Source: an uncultured Elusimicrobiales bacterium (GTDB lineage: Bacteria > Elusimicrobiota > Elusimicrobia > Elusimicrobiales > Elusimicrobiaceae). From it: a stretch of DNA of 64,000 nt. Location: assembly GCA_934667625.1 (NCBI GenBank), contig CAKUMH010000006.1, positions 58,184 through 122,183 on the forward strand, in the 5' to 3' direction. Numbering within the stretch: the stretch's first letter is position 1; each line of letters starts with the position of its first letter. The translations under genes were made by a program, and so were the position numbers. The notes under the pieces were generated by a model that saw only the letters and a list, made by a program, of their open reading frames with translations, did not search any database and had not been told where the DNA came from. This document shows positions 26,766 to 35,072 of this stretch, in pieces.

Positions 26766-28256
26766 ATGCGCGTACGGACGATTTTTCGCGTTCTTTTGGC
26801 AGCCGCCCTGTTGGGCGGCTGCTCGCATGAAAAATTGAATACGTTGGACGTTTTTTACACGGCGGACGTACAGGGCTTTTATTGGTCCCGGCCGGAGCCC
26901 CGCTTTGAAAACCGCGAGGCTGGCGGTTACGCCGTATTTAAAAATTTTTTACAAACACAACCCGCAGGCTTTTTATTGTTTGACGGTGGCGGCTGGTTTG
27001 GTTCTGTGCCCGAAGGCACCATGACCAAGGGCGCTTTTGTAGCGGAGCTTGCCAAAACGCTCCCGTATACGGCGGCTACTGTCAGCGATAAGGACTTGGT
27101 ATACGGCTGGCCTTCCTTGCGCACGATCGTGCGCGAACTTCCCTATCCGTTTGTCGTTTCCAATTTACGGCTTGAAAACAAATTGCCTTGGCCCTTGCAC
27201 GACTATCAAATCCGCACAGTGAAAGGGATTAAGGTCGGTATCTTTGGTCTGATTGACGCACAGGCTATTAATAAAAACAAGTCCCGCTTGCTGGGGCTAA
27301 AGGCCTTGGATGCGTTGCAAACGGCGCAGGAAATGACGGCGCTGTTGCGGGAAAAAGGTGTGGACTACATCATTTTGCTTAGCTCGTTGGGCACCACCAA
27401 AGAGGACGGCTTGGGGGACCGTTCGCTGGCGGAGGAAGTGTCGGGCATTGACCTGATTTTAAGCTCTAACAAAGACCGCGAAACCGCCGAAACCGAACAG
27501 GTAAACAACACCTTTATTGTGTACCCTGGTTCCAAGCTGGACAGCGTGGGCCACATTACCCTTTCTTTTGATAAAAACAAACAGCTCAAAAAAGTAAATT
27601 TTGAAGATATCCCTCTCTTAAAGGAAAACTACGGCGAGGACCAAACGCTGGCCACCCGGGCGGAGGAGCTCCGTGCCGAAACCCGCAAAAAAATGAACGC
27701 GCGGGTGTCGGAAGCAGCGTCGGAAATCAAAACCTACTTGTCAAAGGAATCTCCGTTGGGGGATTTGCTTGCGCAATGCTTATATAAGTGGAGCAAGCAA
27801 GACGGCGCCGTTTTAAATTCGGACTCAATCCGCCATTCCCTTCCAGCCGGGAAACTGACCGAATACGATTTGTACAAAATGTATCCTTACGGGGATAATA
27901 TCACTTTTTTAACGATCAAAGGCGCCGCCTTTACCAAAGCGCTGGAATTGTCCCTCAATGCAAAGGATAATTTTCCGCAGATAGCCGGTTTTACCGTTAC
28001 GTATACGGAAACACCCCGCGGCAAAAAAATCCGCCAAATTACGCTTGAAAACGGGCGGATTGTCCGTCCGCAGGAAACGTATCGTTTTGCGGTGACGGAC
28101 CATGTGCTAGCCGGTGGCTTTGGACACGACGGTTTTATTGATTCCCTGGAGTTTAAAAACACCTTTGTGGAAGCGCGCCAAATTATGCGTTCCTGCCTGG
28201 CCCGCCAAAAAAAGGTGGAAGCTCCCAAAACAAACCGCTGGAAGAATACGAAATGA
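26766..28256 (+). CDS. 5'-nucleotidase-like lipoprotein with lost metal site
   Basis: 496 residues; lipoprotein signal with lipobox LLGGC (Cys19). It aligns along its length with the preceding nucleotidase, including the C-terminal SPLGDLLAQCL...MYPYGDNITFLTI region, but the metal ligands are gone: TADVQG for TSDVHG, FDGGGWF for LDSGDF, VSDKDLV for IGNHEFD, LSSLGTT for IVHDSFR and SSNKDRE for GGHAHNI. Only the first Asp (D34) survives. The frame is intact and uninterrupted, so it is a maintained pseudoenzyme rather than a pseudogene, perhaps a binding or regulatory partner of its active neighbour. The stop overlaps dusB by 4 bases. Confidence 0.85.
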   Translation: MRVRTIFRVLLAAALLGGCSHEKLNTLDVFYTADVQGFYWSRPEPRFENREAGGYAVFKNFLQTQPAGFLLFDGGGWFGSVPEGTMTKGAFVAELAKTLPYTAATVSDKDLVYGWPSLRTIVRELPYPFVVSNLRLENKLPWPLHDYQIRTVKGIKVGIFGLIDAQAINKNKSRLLGLKALDALQTAQEMTALLREKGVDYIILLSSLGTTKEDGLGDRSLAEEVSGIDLILSSNKDRETAETEQVNNTFIVYPGSKLDSVGHITLSFDKNKQLKKVNFEDIPLLKENYGEDQTLATRAEELRAETRKKMNARVSEAASEIKTYLSKESPLGDLLAQCLYKWSKQDGAVLNSDSIRHSLPAGKLTEYDLYKMYPYGDNITFLTIKGAAFTKALELSLNAKDNFPQIAGFTVTYTETPRGKKIRQITLENGRIVRPQETYRFAVTDHVLAGGFGHDGFIDSLEFKNTFVEARQIMRSCLARQKKVEAPKTNRWKNTK

Positions 28257-29245
28257 CCTATATTCATCCGCTAAAAATCGGCACCTTTACCGCGCCCAAC
28301 AATTTGATACTCGCGCCCATGGCTGGCATTACGGATTCTCCCTTCCGCGTGCTGTGCTTAAAGGGCGGTGCGGGGTTGGTCTGTGCCGAAATGGTGTCCG
28401 CGCACGCCTTGCATTACGGCAACGAAAAAAGCGGCCGCATGCTGCAGGTAAATCCAAAAGAACACCCAGTGTCTATGCAAATCTTCGGTTCGGATGAAGC
28501 CACCATTGCCGAGGCCGCCAAAAATGCCGAGGCACGCGGGGCGGATATAGTGGATTTAAACGCAGGCTGTCCCGTCAAAAAAATTAACAAGGCTGGGGCA
28601 GGGTGCGTGCTGATGAAGGACGAAGCCAAGCTGGGGCGCTTGTTGGAAGCGGCTGTTAAAAGCGTTAAAATACCTGTCACTTTGAAAACGCGCATCGCGC
28701 TGACGCACCGGGAGCTACTGGGCGCGCGTCTTGCCAAATTGGCCGAGAATTGCGGCTGTTCGGCGGTTACCCTGCATGCCCGTGCGGCGGTGGACGTACA
28801 CAGCGGTGCCCCTAATATCACAGCCGTGGCGGAGGCTTGCGCCGCCGTTAAAATCCCTGTCATTGGCAACGGCGGAGTGGTCAATGCCCAAGTGGCCAAA
28901 CAATTTTTAGAGGCTGGGTGTGCCGGCATTATGATTGGCCGCGGCGCCGTGGGCAACCCGTTTATTTTTCAGGACATCATCAATGTCTTTGCGGGGCAGG
29001 AGCCCCTTTCCAATACGCCCGAAAAAAGACTGGAAATTTATTTGGCACTCATCCGCGAAAACGTGGCTTATTACGGCGAACGTATTGGGATAAACCGCAG
29101 CCGTAAGACGGCCGGATACTGGGTGCGGGATTTTGCAAACGCTTCCGAAATGCGCGGGATCTTGGTCCGCTTAGAGACACTAAGCGACATAGAAAAGCTG
29201 TTTTTGGACACTTTTTTGCGTCTAAAAAGTGAAAAAACGCTCTAA
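28253..29245 (+). CDS. dusB: tRNA-dihydrouridine synthase (DusB/NifR3 type)
   Basis: Reduces uridine to dihydrouridine in the tRNA D-loop using FMN and NADPH. 330 residues. APMAGITDSPFR at the N-terminus, catalytic Cys in NAGCPVKKINKAGAGC (about residue 105), the FMN/phosphate loops VTLHARAA and PVIGNGGV, then IMIGRGAVGNPFIF, and a C-terminal helical domain. The ATG overlaps the stop of the nucleotidase-like gene (ATGA). Confidence 0.92.
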   Translation: MTYIHPLKIGTFTAPNNLILAPMAGITDSPFRVLCLKGGAGLVCAEMVSAHALHYGNEKSGRMLQVNPKEHPVSMQIFGSDEATIAEAAKNAEARGADIVDLNAGCPVKKINKAGAGCVLMKDEAKLGRLLEAAVKSVKIPVTLKTRIALTHRELLGARLAKLAENCGCSAVTLHARAAVDVHSGAPNITAVAEACAAVKIPVIGNGGVVNAQVAKQFLEAGCAGIMIGRGAVGNPFIFQDIINVFAGQEPLSNTPEKRLEIYLALIRENVAYYGERIGINRSRKTAGYWVRDFANASEMRGILVRLETLSDIEKLFLDTFLRLKSEKTL

Positions 29246-29259
29246 AATCCGCTACATTT

Positions 29260-29314
29260 TGATATAATATATAGGAAACCACGAGTCATTAAGACAGCGG
29301 CCACCACTCCGCTG
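29260..29314 (+). promoter_or_regulatory. Promoter and leader hairpin of rplM-rpsI
   Basis: Extended -10 TGATATAAT (29260-29268) follows the dusB stop. The roughly 70-base leader has a CAGCGG/CCGCTG hairpin (29295-29314). A ribosomal-protein leader could mediate autoregulation, but no published L13 leader structure is recognisable here. Confidence 0.5.
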
Positions 29315-29346
29315 CGCATTAATTACACAAGGTAGAAACAAAAATT

Positions 29347-29772
29347 ATGACAAAAACTTTTTTGCCTTCCGTAAAGGAAGTTGAAACCACCCGCAACTGG
29401 CACCACATTGATGCCACGGGCCAAACCCTGGGCAGATTGGCGACCCAAATCGCCGTTTTGCTGATGGGCAAACACAAAAAGACCTACACGCCCAATATGG
29501 ACTGCGGCGACTTTGTCGTCGTTACCAATGCCGGCAAAATCAAATTGACCGGTAAAAAAATGGAACAAAAGGTTTACTTCTCTCACTCTGGCTATGCCAA
29601 GGGTGGTAAAGAAACCCCGGTCAAAAGAGTGTTAGAAAACAACCCCACCAGAGTTTTGGAACTGGCCGTTAAGAGAATGTTGGACGAAAACAAACTCCGC
29701 GCTCCCAGAATGAAACGCCTGCGCTTGTTCGCCGGCGAAGAACATGCTTTCACCGAACGCTTTGGTAAATAA
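29347..29772 (+). CDS. rplM: Ribosomal protein L13
   Basis: Early-assembling 50S protein. 141 residues, standard length. WHHIDATGQTLGRLATQIA, LMGKHKKTYTPNMDCGDFVVV and the C-terminal RAPRMKRLRLFAGEEHAF are family hallmarks. The usual L13-S9 pair follows. Confidence 0.97.
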   Translation: MTKTFLPSVKEVETTRNWHHIDATGQTLGRLATQIAVLLMGKHKKTYTPNMDCGDFVVVTNAGKIKLTGKKMEQKVYFSHSGYAKGGKETPVKRVLENNPTRVLELAVKRMLDENKLRAPRMKRLRLFAGEEHAFTERFGK

Positions 29773-29787
29773 GAGGGATAGAAATTT

Positions 29788-30183
29788 ATGAACAATACGA
29801 AAGAACTCAAAACCGGAAGAAGAAAAACCTCCGTTGCCCAAGTTGAACTTTTGAAAGGCAAAGGGGTTATTACCGTAAACGCCAAATCTTTGGATGAATA
29901 TTTCGGCAACCACGCCCGCTGCAAAGCCGCTGTTAAGGCTCCGCTCGTGGTAACCAACCTGGAAAAAGAATACGACGTAACCGCCAAAGTCGTGGGCGGC
30001 GGCGTGTCCTCCCAGGCGGGCGCCTTGCGCCACGCGATTGCGCGCTCTATCGCCGCGATCAGCGAAGATCTTAAAAAGGCCGTCAAGAAGGCCGGTTATC
30101 TTACCCGCGATCCCCGCATGGTGGAAAGAAAGAAACCCGGTCAGCCCGGCGCCCGCAAACGCTTCCAGTTCTCCAAACGTTAA
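29788..30183 (+). CDS. rpsI: Ribosomal protein S9
   Basis: 30S head protein whose C-terminal tail reaches the P-site tRNA. 131 residues. GRRKTSVAQVELLKGKGVITVN at the start, GGGVSSQAGALRHAIARS in the middle, and the universally conserved basic end RKRFQFSKR. 15 bases after rplM with Shine-Dalgarno AGAGGG. Confidence 0.97.
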   Translation: MNNTKELKTGRRKTSVAQVELLKGKGVITVNAKSLDEYFGNHARCKAAVKAPLVVTNLEKEYDVTAKVVGGGVSSQAGALRHAIARSIAAISEDLKKAVKKAGYLTRDPRMVERKKPGQPGARKRFQFSKR

Positions 30184-30218
30184 TTGTTGGCTGGAAACTT
30201 GCAGGAAATGTTTTACAA

Positions 30219-30248
30219 ACACCCCGCTCTACAAGAGCGGGGTGTTTT
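30219..30248 (+). terminator. Terminator of rplM-rpsI
   Basis: 11-bp stem ACACCCCGCTC / GAGCGGGGTGT with a 5-base loop and a short T-run. Confidence 0.85.
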
Positions 30249-30293
30249 GCGTGAGAAAATGATTTTTGACTTCCGTTTTGGATGTTTGCAAAC

Positions 30294-30335
30294 AAAAAAA
30301 GCACCCCGCGCCATTCATTGACGCGGGGTGTTTTT
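30294..30335. terminator. Second, bidirectional terminator before the hydrogenase gene
   Basis: CACCCCGCG / CGCGGGGTG with T-runs on both strands; it terminates the minus-strand hydrogenase gene and backs up the rpsI terminator. Confidence 0.8.
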
Positions 30336-30348
30336 AAAGCATTTGAAA

Positions 30349-31818
30349 CTATTTTGTTTCTTCTTTTTTCTCGTCCAACGCGCAGGGCACCTTGGGGCTG
30401 CTTGCCACTAAATCCTTAATGGGTTTAATGACCATAGCTTGCTTTTTCATCGTGCACGGCCCGCCAATACAGCCGCCCTTGCAGTTCATTACTTCCAGGA
30501 GCTGAAAATCGCCCGCGCCTTTGGCAAACGCATTCAGCAGCAGCATGGCTTTTTTGTCCAGACCGTTAATTGCCATTTTCTTAAACGTTTTTTTGCCTGC
30601 AATCGCGTTTTCCACTGCTTGCGCCACGCCGCCGGTTACCCCGTAATAGCGGGCCTCCCCGGAGATGGACGGGTCAAGCGGCATTTCTTCGCATTCGGCG
30701 GGATTAATGCCTTTGGCGTCCAACATGGCTGCCAGCTCCTCGTAGGTCATGACAAAGTCAATGTTCGGGTCTTCCATGCCTTCCACGCGTTTAGAAACAC
30801 ACGGGCCGACAAACACGGTCACAAAGCCGTTCTTTTTTTCAATGTCAGCGGTATAAGACGCCGGAGTTTTGGTGTGGGAGACAAATTCTTTTAAAGCCGG
30901 CAGATGTTTTTTAACGGCTTGCACCCATGCCGCACAGCAGGAGGTGGTCATAAACCGGGCTCCGCCTTCCAAGCGCTCCACCAGTTCACGTGCCTCGTTG
31001 GCAGTGGTCACATCGGCGCCCAGGGCCACTTCGGTCACCTTGTCAAATCCGGCTTTTTTAATGGCCGTCATCAACTGGGGGAGTGTGCAGTCAAATTGGC
31101 CGACGATAGACGGCGCAATCATCGCGCAGACCTTGTTGTTGCTCTTGATTTGGCCCAAAATATCAATTAGCTGGCTGCGTTCCATAATGGCGCCAAAGGG
31201 GCAGGCTTCCATGCAGTGTCCGCAGGAAATACACTTGTCAAAATCTATTTCGGCAAATCCGTTCTCGCCTTTATGAATAGCATTCACCGGGCAGGACTGT
31301 TCGCACGGAACCGGCACATAGGTAATGGCGTTGTAGGGGCAAGAGGCCTTGCACTGACCACAATTTTTGCATTTGTCGGCGTTGATATGAGAGCGGCCAT
31401 TTTCAAACGAAATAGCGCCAAATTTGCACGCCTGCTGGCACGGACGGGCCAAGCAGCCTTGGCACGCTTCGGTAACCAAGTGACGCGCCTTTACGCAACC
31501 CTTGCAGGCAATATCCATAACGGTAAGCGGCACTTCGGGCACCGCTTTGCGCAGCAAGGCCTGTTTGGCATATTCGTTGAGTGAAGTCGCTTCGTCGTCT
31601 TTTTCAACGCTCCAGCCCATAGCGGCTAAAGTGCGGGCGCGGAAAACGGCCCGTTCTTTGTAAATGCAGCAGCGTACCGTGGATTTGGTATCCGCGGGCA
31701 GAACTTCAAAAGGAATGCGATAAGCGTTCTTTTCAAGTGTGCCTTGGTCAAAGGCTTCTACTACTTTTTTTAACGCTTCGCGTTTAAAATATACGGCTTT
31801 ATTGTCTGATGTGTTCAT
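30349..31818 (-). CDS. Monomeric [FeFe] hydrogenase (group B-like)
   Basis: Evolves or oxidises H2 with ferredoxin. 489 residues. After about 100 residues without a clear family match come Fe-S motifs: a Cys-rich block (ACKGC...ACQGC...CQQAC), CKNCGQCKASCP, CEQSCP and CISCGHCMEACP, enough for at least three [4Fe-4S] clusters. The H-cluster domain has L1 TTSCCAAW (both Cys, including the proton-relay one), L2 GPCVSKRVE and L3 EVMNCKGGCIGGPC. These differ from the classical group A forms (TSCCPGW, MPCxxKxxE) and fit group B putative enzymes; this grouping is from memory of motifs. Maturases HydEFG are not in the window. TGGTAAAAT lies 10 bases before ATG, giving a very short leader. Confidence 0.9.
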   Translation of the reverse strand: MNTSDNKAVYFKREALKKVVEAFDQGTLEKNAYRIPFEVLPADTKSTVRCCIYKERAVFRARTLAAMGWSVEKDDEATSLNEYAKQALLRKAVPEVPLTVMDIACKGCVKARHLVTEACQGCLARPCQQACKFGAISFENGRSHINADKCKNCGQCKASCPYNAITYVPVPCEQSCPVNAIHKGENGFAEIDFDKCISCGHCMEACPFGAIMERSQLIDILGQIKSNNKVCAMIAPSIVGQFDCTLPQLMTAIKKAGFDKVTEVALGADVTTANEARELVERLEGGARFMTTSCCAAWVQAVKKHLPALKEFVSHTKTPASYTADIEKKNGFVTVFVGPCVSKRVEGMEDPNIDFVMTYEELAAMLDAKGINPAECEEMPLDPSISGEARYYGVTGGVAQAVENAIAGKKTFKKMAINGLDKKAMLLLNAFAKGAGDFQLLEVMNCKGGCIGGPCTMKKQAMVIKPIKDLVASSPKVPCALDEKKEETK

Positions 31819-31859
31819 AATTACTTATATTTTACCATATTTGGGGGGAGCGTCTTTGG

Positions 31860-32606
31860 CTAGCATACTTCCAGCCGGGCCAAGAGGGGATTGTGGTCGG
31901 AACCGAGCGTTTCCCGCACGCTGGCGGTGCGTACCGTGAGGCCGCGTACAAACAGGTAGTCCACTGGGAGGCCTAAGCAGTGGGTGCGCACGTCCGGTTC
32001 AAAGGAAACTTCCGTTAATCCTGCAGTTTTAACCACTTCTTGCAGCAATTGCCTGCGTTTAGCGCTCCAGGCGTTGAAGTCCCCTCCCAGCAAAATCGGT
32101 CCTGGATAGTTTTGCAGTAGCTGCAGGGCCCGCTGTAAGTTTTGTGCAAAGGGTTTAAGTCCGGTAAAGTTAATGGCGTGAATGTTGACGGCCAGTAACG
32201 GGTGAACAGAGCCTTCCAGCGGAATAAAAGCAGCCAACGTCATTTTGGGCATTTTAAAAAAGGGTTCCCGGGCGCCGCGGGCAAAGAGGAGTTTTTGCGG
32301 CGCGGCAATGCTACCGGTGGCTACCCCGATGGGCGTTTTCTCGGTGAGCGAAAAAAAACTCACCGCCCCGCTCCAGCGGTAAGGCGTTTGCTCCATTAAT
32401 TGCTGGACGATAGGGGAACGCCGCACCTCTTGTGCCAAAAACAAATCGGTCGCTTTTGCTAAGGCAAGGAATTCCTGCTTCCATGCTTTTTGTTTGCTTT
32501 TTTGCCAGTTCCACACGCACACCGTAAAACAGCGCGGTAATTTCTTTTGGCGTGCGCGGCCGTGTTCGGTTAGTACTTGGCAAATGGGTGGCTGTTGATA
32601 AAGCAT
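31860..32606 (-). CDS. Endonuclease/exonuclease/phosphatase-fold protein
   Basis: 248 residues of EEP (DNase I-like) fold: Asn in VWNWQKS, catalytic Glu in LAQEVRR, His in AVNIHAINF, GGDFNAWSAKR, DYLFVRG and terminal SDHNPL. All catalytic positions are present, so it is probably an active phosphodiesterase or phosphatase; substrate not visible. No signal peptide is evident. Begins one base after the cardiolipin synthase gene, so co-transcribed with it; a link to phospholipid turnover is possible. Confidence 0.8.
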   Translation of the reverse strand: MLYQQPPICQVLTEHGRARQKKLPRCFTVCVWNWQKSKQKAWKQEFLALAKATDLFLAQEVRRSPIVQQLMEQTPYRWSGAVSFFSLTEKTPIGVATGSIAAPQKLLFARGAREPFFKMPKMTLAAFIPLEGSVHPLLAVNIHAINFTGLKPFAQNLQRALQLLQNYPGPILLGGDFNAWSAKRRQLLQEVVKTAGLTEVSFEPDVRTHCLGLPVDYLFVRGLTVRTASVRETLGSDHNPLLARLEVC

Positions 32607-32607
32607 A

Positions 32608-34041
32608 TTAGTAATAAGGGGTTAAAAGCTTAAAAGCGTTGCACAAAACCAGCCGCCAAAAGGCGGGGTGTTTTTCCAGCTTTTCCAAGCGGGCTCCCTC
32701 CTTTTTATGAGCAATGATTGCTCCCACTTCCTGTGCTAGTTCAGTGTCCACGCATTCCAGGTTGCACTCAAAATTTAATTTAAAACTGCGCACGTCCCAA
32801 TTGGCGGATCCTACAAACAGCCAGGCCCCGTCTACCAGCATTACCTTGCTGTGGTCAAAGGGCGGTTTGGTGCGGTAAATGCGCACGCCTTTTTTTAGAA
32901 GTCGTGCAAAATTGGCGCGCATGGCAAAATCCATGCCAAAAATATTGCTCTTGGACGGCAAAATAATTTCCACTTTCACACCCCGCATGGCCGCCACTTC
33001 CAAGGCCATGAGGATATCGTTTTCCGGCAAAAAGTACGGTGTCAAAATGCTGACGCTTTTTTGCGCGCAGGAGAGCGCGCCCAGCACCATCAGTTCTATT
33101 TTGCCAAAGTCGCTGTCCGGTCCATCAGGGATGATACGTGCGGGCATTTTTCCGGGCAGTGTGCCTTGCGCGTGAAAGGACGCGGGAATAAAATGCTTTT
33201 TCCCGGCAAAGAGCCAATCTTCTTCAAACACGCGGGACATTTGGTCCACCACCGGGCCCTCTACTTTAAAGGTGATGTCTTGTATGGGTTCTTTAGGTGA
33301 GGTTGCCACCAAGTTTCCTTGGGCAATGTTCATCCCGCCAAAAACGGCGGTTTCTCCGTCCACAATCAGCATTTTGCGGTGGTTGCGTAAATTGACGAAG
33401 GGCAAATTAATGGGGCTTTTGGATTTTAAAAAGACGGCAAATTCCAACCCTTTTATTTGGCGTAGGGCAGCGGCAATGGTGGGTTTGGAATAGGTAAGCC
33501 CCACGCCGTCTACCAGCACCTTCACCTTGGCGCCGTTTGTGACGGCCTGTTTGAGCGCGGGCAGAAAGAGTTGCCCGGCTTTGTCGTTATCAAAAATATA
33601 GCTTTGCAGGAGGACTTCCTTTTTGGCGCCGGAAATCAAGCGGCACATTTCGGGGTAGGCGCTGTCCCCGTTTACAAAGGCTTGCGCCCGGTTGCCAAAA
33701 GAAAAAAGCTGTGGGTGAACCTTGTATCCTAAACGTAAAAGTTGCAGAAAGGAGGGCGGAATTTCCTTTTCAATTTCCTGTACGCTTTTACCCGTTAATT
33801 TGAGCAGATCCGGCCCTTGGTTGCGCAACGCCAGCGCCCGCCGGCGGATGCGGTTAATGCCAAAGATAACATAAATAACACTGCCCACCAGCGGTGTCAG
33901 CCACACGAGGCCTATCCACCCAATGGCGCTTTTTACGTCGTCCTTGTAGCGCAAAATATGCGCGGTGACAAACAACTGCAGTGTTACATACAGTAACCCG
34001 GCAACCCCAAAGGACGAAACCGAAACGGGATCCATTTCCAT
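32608..34041 (-). CDS. cls: Cardiolipin synthase (phospholipase D family)
   Basis: Condenses phosphatidylglycerol to cardiolipin at the inner membrane. 477 residues, typical. Two N-terminal transmembrane segments (about 10-30 and 38-58), then two PLD catalytic motifs, NHRKMLIVDG and DHSKVMLVDG (HxKxxxxD), each followed by a GG.N or GSAN.D motif. I choose the start at 34041 because TATAAT sits exactly 6 bases upstream and the first membrane segment follows; a longer frame to 34185 would put the promoter inside the gene and add 48 unrelated residues. Confidence 0.88.
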   Translation of the reverse strand: MEMDPVSVSSFGVAGLLYVTLQLFVTAHILRYKDDVKSAIGWIGLVWLTPLVGSVIYVIFGINRIRRRALALRNQGPDLLKLTGKSVQEIEKEIPPSFLQLLRLGYKVHPQLFSFGNRAQAFVNGDSAYPEMCRLISGAKKEVLLQSYIFDNDKAGQLFLPALKQAVTNGAKVKVLVDGVGLTYSKPTIAAALRQIKGLEFAVFLKSKSPINLPFVNLRNHRKMLIVDGETAVFGGMNIAQGNLVATSPKEPIQDITFKVEGPVVDQMSRVFEEDWLFAGKKHFIPASFHAQGTLPGKMPARIIPDGPDSDFGKIELMVLGALSCAQKSVSILTPYFLPENDILMALEVAAMRGVKVEIILPSKSNIFGMDFAMRANFARLLKKGVRIYRTKPPFDHSKVMLVDGAWLFVGSANWDVRSFKLNFECNLECVDTELAQEVGAIIAHKKEGARLEKLEKHPAFWRLVLCNAFKLLTPYY

Positions 34042-34047
34042 ATTTGT

Positions 34048-34053
34048 ATTATA
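34048..34053 (-). promoter_or_regulatory. -10 box of cls, 6 nt before ATG
   Basis: Minus strand TATAAT, then ACAAAT, then ATG. No ribosome-binding site; predicted leaderless. Confidence 0.5.
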
Positions 34054-34192
34054 GAAAATCCGGCTCCTTTCTGTGCGTTGGAAAAGGATTATGTACAAAA
34101 AGAAGTGACCCTGCCTTAACAACGTTGTGAAATAAAAAATCAGGCGTTGTGCGAGCCCGCAGGATTCCAGGATGTGGTTGTTCATCTATAAG

Positions 34193-34217
34193 GTCATTCT
34201 AACTTGATTCAGAATCT
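34193..34217. repeat. REP-like palindromic element
   Basis: GTCATTCT..ACTTGATTCAG..ATCT, the short CTGAA/TTCAG palindrome type with GTCAT and ATCT ends. Slightly decayed on the left arm. Confidence 0.65.
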
Positions 34218-34257
34218 CCCTTTTGTGTTGTACTGTCGTTGTCGTTTCAAAATAAAA

Positions 34258-34287
34258 GTCATGCTGGAGTGTTTTAGTCCAGTATCT
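34258..34287. repeat. REP-like palindromic element, CTGGA/TCCAG type
   Basis: GTCATGCTGGA, then a GTGTTTTAG centre, then TCCAGTATCT. Same family as copies at 52327, 52656 and 52713. Confidence 0.65.
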
Positions 34288-34321
34288 TTCCTTTTTTGTC
34301 TTTGCTGTTGCCTTTTCTTTT

Positions 34322-34352
34322 TTGTGTCGTTTTTGGGCCGGCAACGTATAAA
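34322..34352 (+). promoter_or_regulatory. Putative promoter of prepilin gene 1
   Basis: TTGTGT and TATAAA separated by 19 bp inside a block conserved upstream of both prepilin genes (same boxes and spacing at 52391-52421). Confidence 0.4.
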
Positions 34353-34370
34353 AGGGTTGTAATCGTTTTT

Positions 34371-34410
34371 TTTTTGATAAATTTTGCATATAGGCAAAAT
34401 TTATCAAAAA
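34371..34410 (+). promoter_or_regulatory. 17-bp inverted repeat in the prepilin 1 5' UTR
   Basis: TTTTTGATAAATTTTGC, loop ATATAG, then the perfect complement, ending at the base before the Shine-Dalgarno GGAAGG. An RNA hairpin touching the ribosome-binding site could control translation or protect the mRNA. The same element occurs at 52441-52480. Confidence 0.6.
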
Positions 34411-34421
34411 GGAAGGAAGTT

Positions 34422-35069
34422 ATGAAAAATGTTACCATGAGCCGATTAGGCGGGTTTATACGGGGGATTTTTAAGTCGTCATTTAATAAACAAGGAGGTC
34501 ATCCTGAACTTGATTCAGGATCTACCGCTTGGGTTGTTGGTCATTTGCATTGTTCATCAATAATCGTGTACGGTTTCACACTCATAGAACTCCTCGTAGT
34601 CGTCCTCATCATCGGTATCCTAGCCGCCATTGCCGTGCCGCAATATCAAAAGGTGGTGGACAAATCCCGCTATGTGCAATTGCAGAGCAATGTGGAAGCG
34701 CTTCTTAAGGCGCAACAACTCTACTACATGGCCAACGGGGTTTACGCCACAACTTTTGCAGAATTGGGTGACGACGCAAAGCCCGCCGGGTATTCGGTGG
34801 ATGAGAAGGGCAATTGGACGCGTCGGAAAGGGAATGGACTAAGAGATTATATTGTGATAGGGTTATCAACGGATAGAACGGAAGCCGCTTATTTGTACGC
34901 ACGCGAGCTGGGGGCCCATGTGGCGTACTGGACAAGCCTCTCCGGCAAATTCAAACGTTGCCTAGCGTATCCCGAGGGCGGGGAGCGGGGCAAAGCCGTA
35001 TGCAAAAGCGTAACCGGAAGGAGCACTCCCTCCCGGACCGGTGCTGACGGGGAATCGTACGATTTCTAA
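34422..35069 (+). CDS. Type IV prepilin-like protein 1 with long leader
   Basis: 215 residues. The class III signal is G51 then FTLIELLVVVLIIGILAAIA, with Glu at mature position 5, typical of PilA/PulG pseudopilins; the mature protein would be about 164 residues. The 51-residue leader is far longer than the usual 6-25. It starts MKNVTMSRLGGF and contains HPELDSGS, the translation of a REP-like element at 34498-34523. The mature part has one Cys pair candidate and no closer family. I start at 34422, after GGAAGGAAG; the frame is open back to 34296 but that would read through the hairpin. Secretion and assembly need a PilD-type peptidase and a PilB/PilC system elsewhere. Confidence 0.85.
   Translation: MKNVTMSRLGGFIRGIFKSSFNKQGGHPELDSGSTAWVVGHLHCSSIIVYGFTLIELLVVVLIIGILAAIAVPQYQKVVDKSRYVQLQSNVEALLKAQQLYYMANGVYATTFAELGDDAKPAGYSVDEKGNWTRRKGNGLRDYIVIGLSTDRTEAAYLYARELGAHVAYWTSLSGKFKRCLAYPEGGERGKAVCKSVTGRSTPSRTGADGESYDF
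34498..34523. repeat. REP-like element inside the prepilin 1 leader
   Basis: GTCATCCTGAACTTGATTCA followed by GGATCT, a clean CCTGAA/TTCAGG palindrome lying in frame in the coding sequence, upstream of the cleavage site. Confidence 0.8.
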
Positions 35070-35072
35070 CGC

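Noticed and set aside
34042..34185. 48-residue N-terminal extension of cardiolipin synthase
   Set aside because: It contains the TATAAT box 6 bases before the internal ATG, and normal family length is reached without it.
34371..34410. Rho-independent terminator before prepilin 1
   Set aside because: T-runs precede rather than follow the stem on either strand, and a ribosome-binding site follows immediately.
34296..34421. N-terminal extension of prepilin 1 (and 52375-52491 for prepilin 2)
   Set aside because: The extensions would translate the promoter boxes and the hairpin; the ATGs after GGAAGG are better, and the extension sequence (Phe/Leu-rich) is the translation of T-rich DNA.
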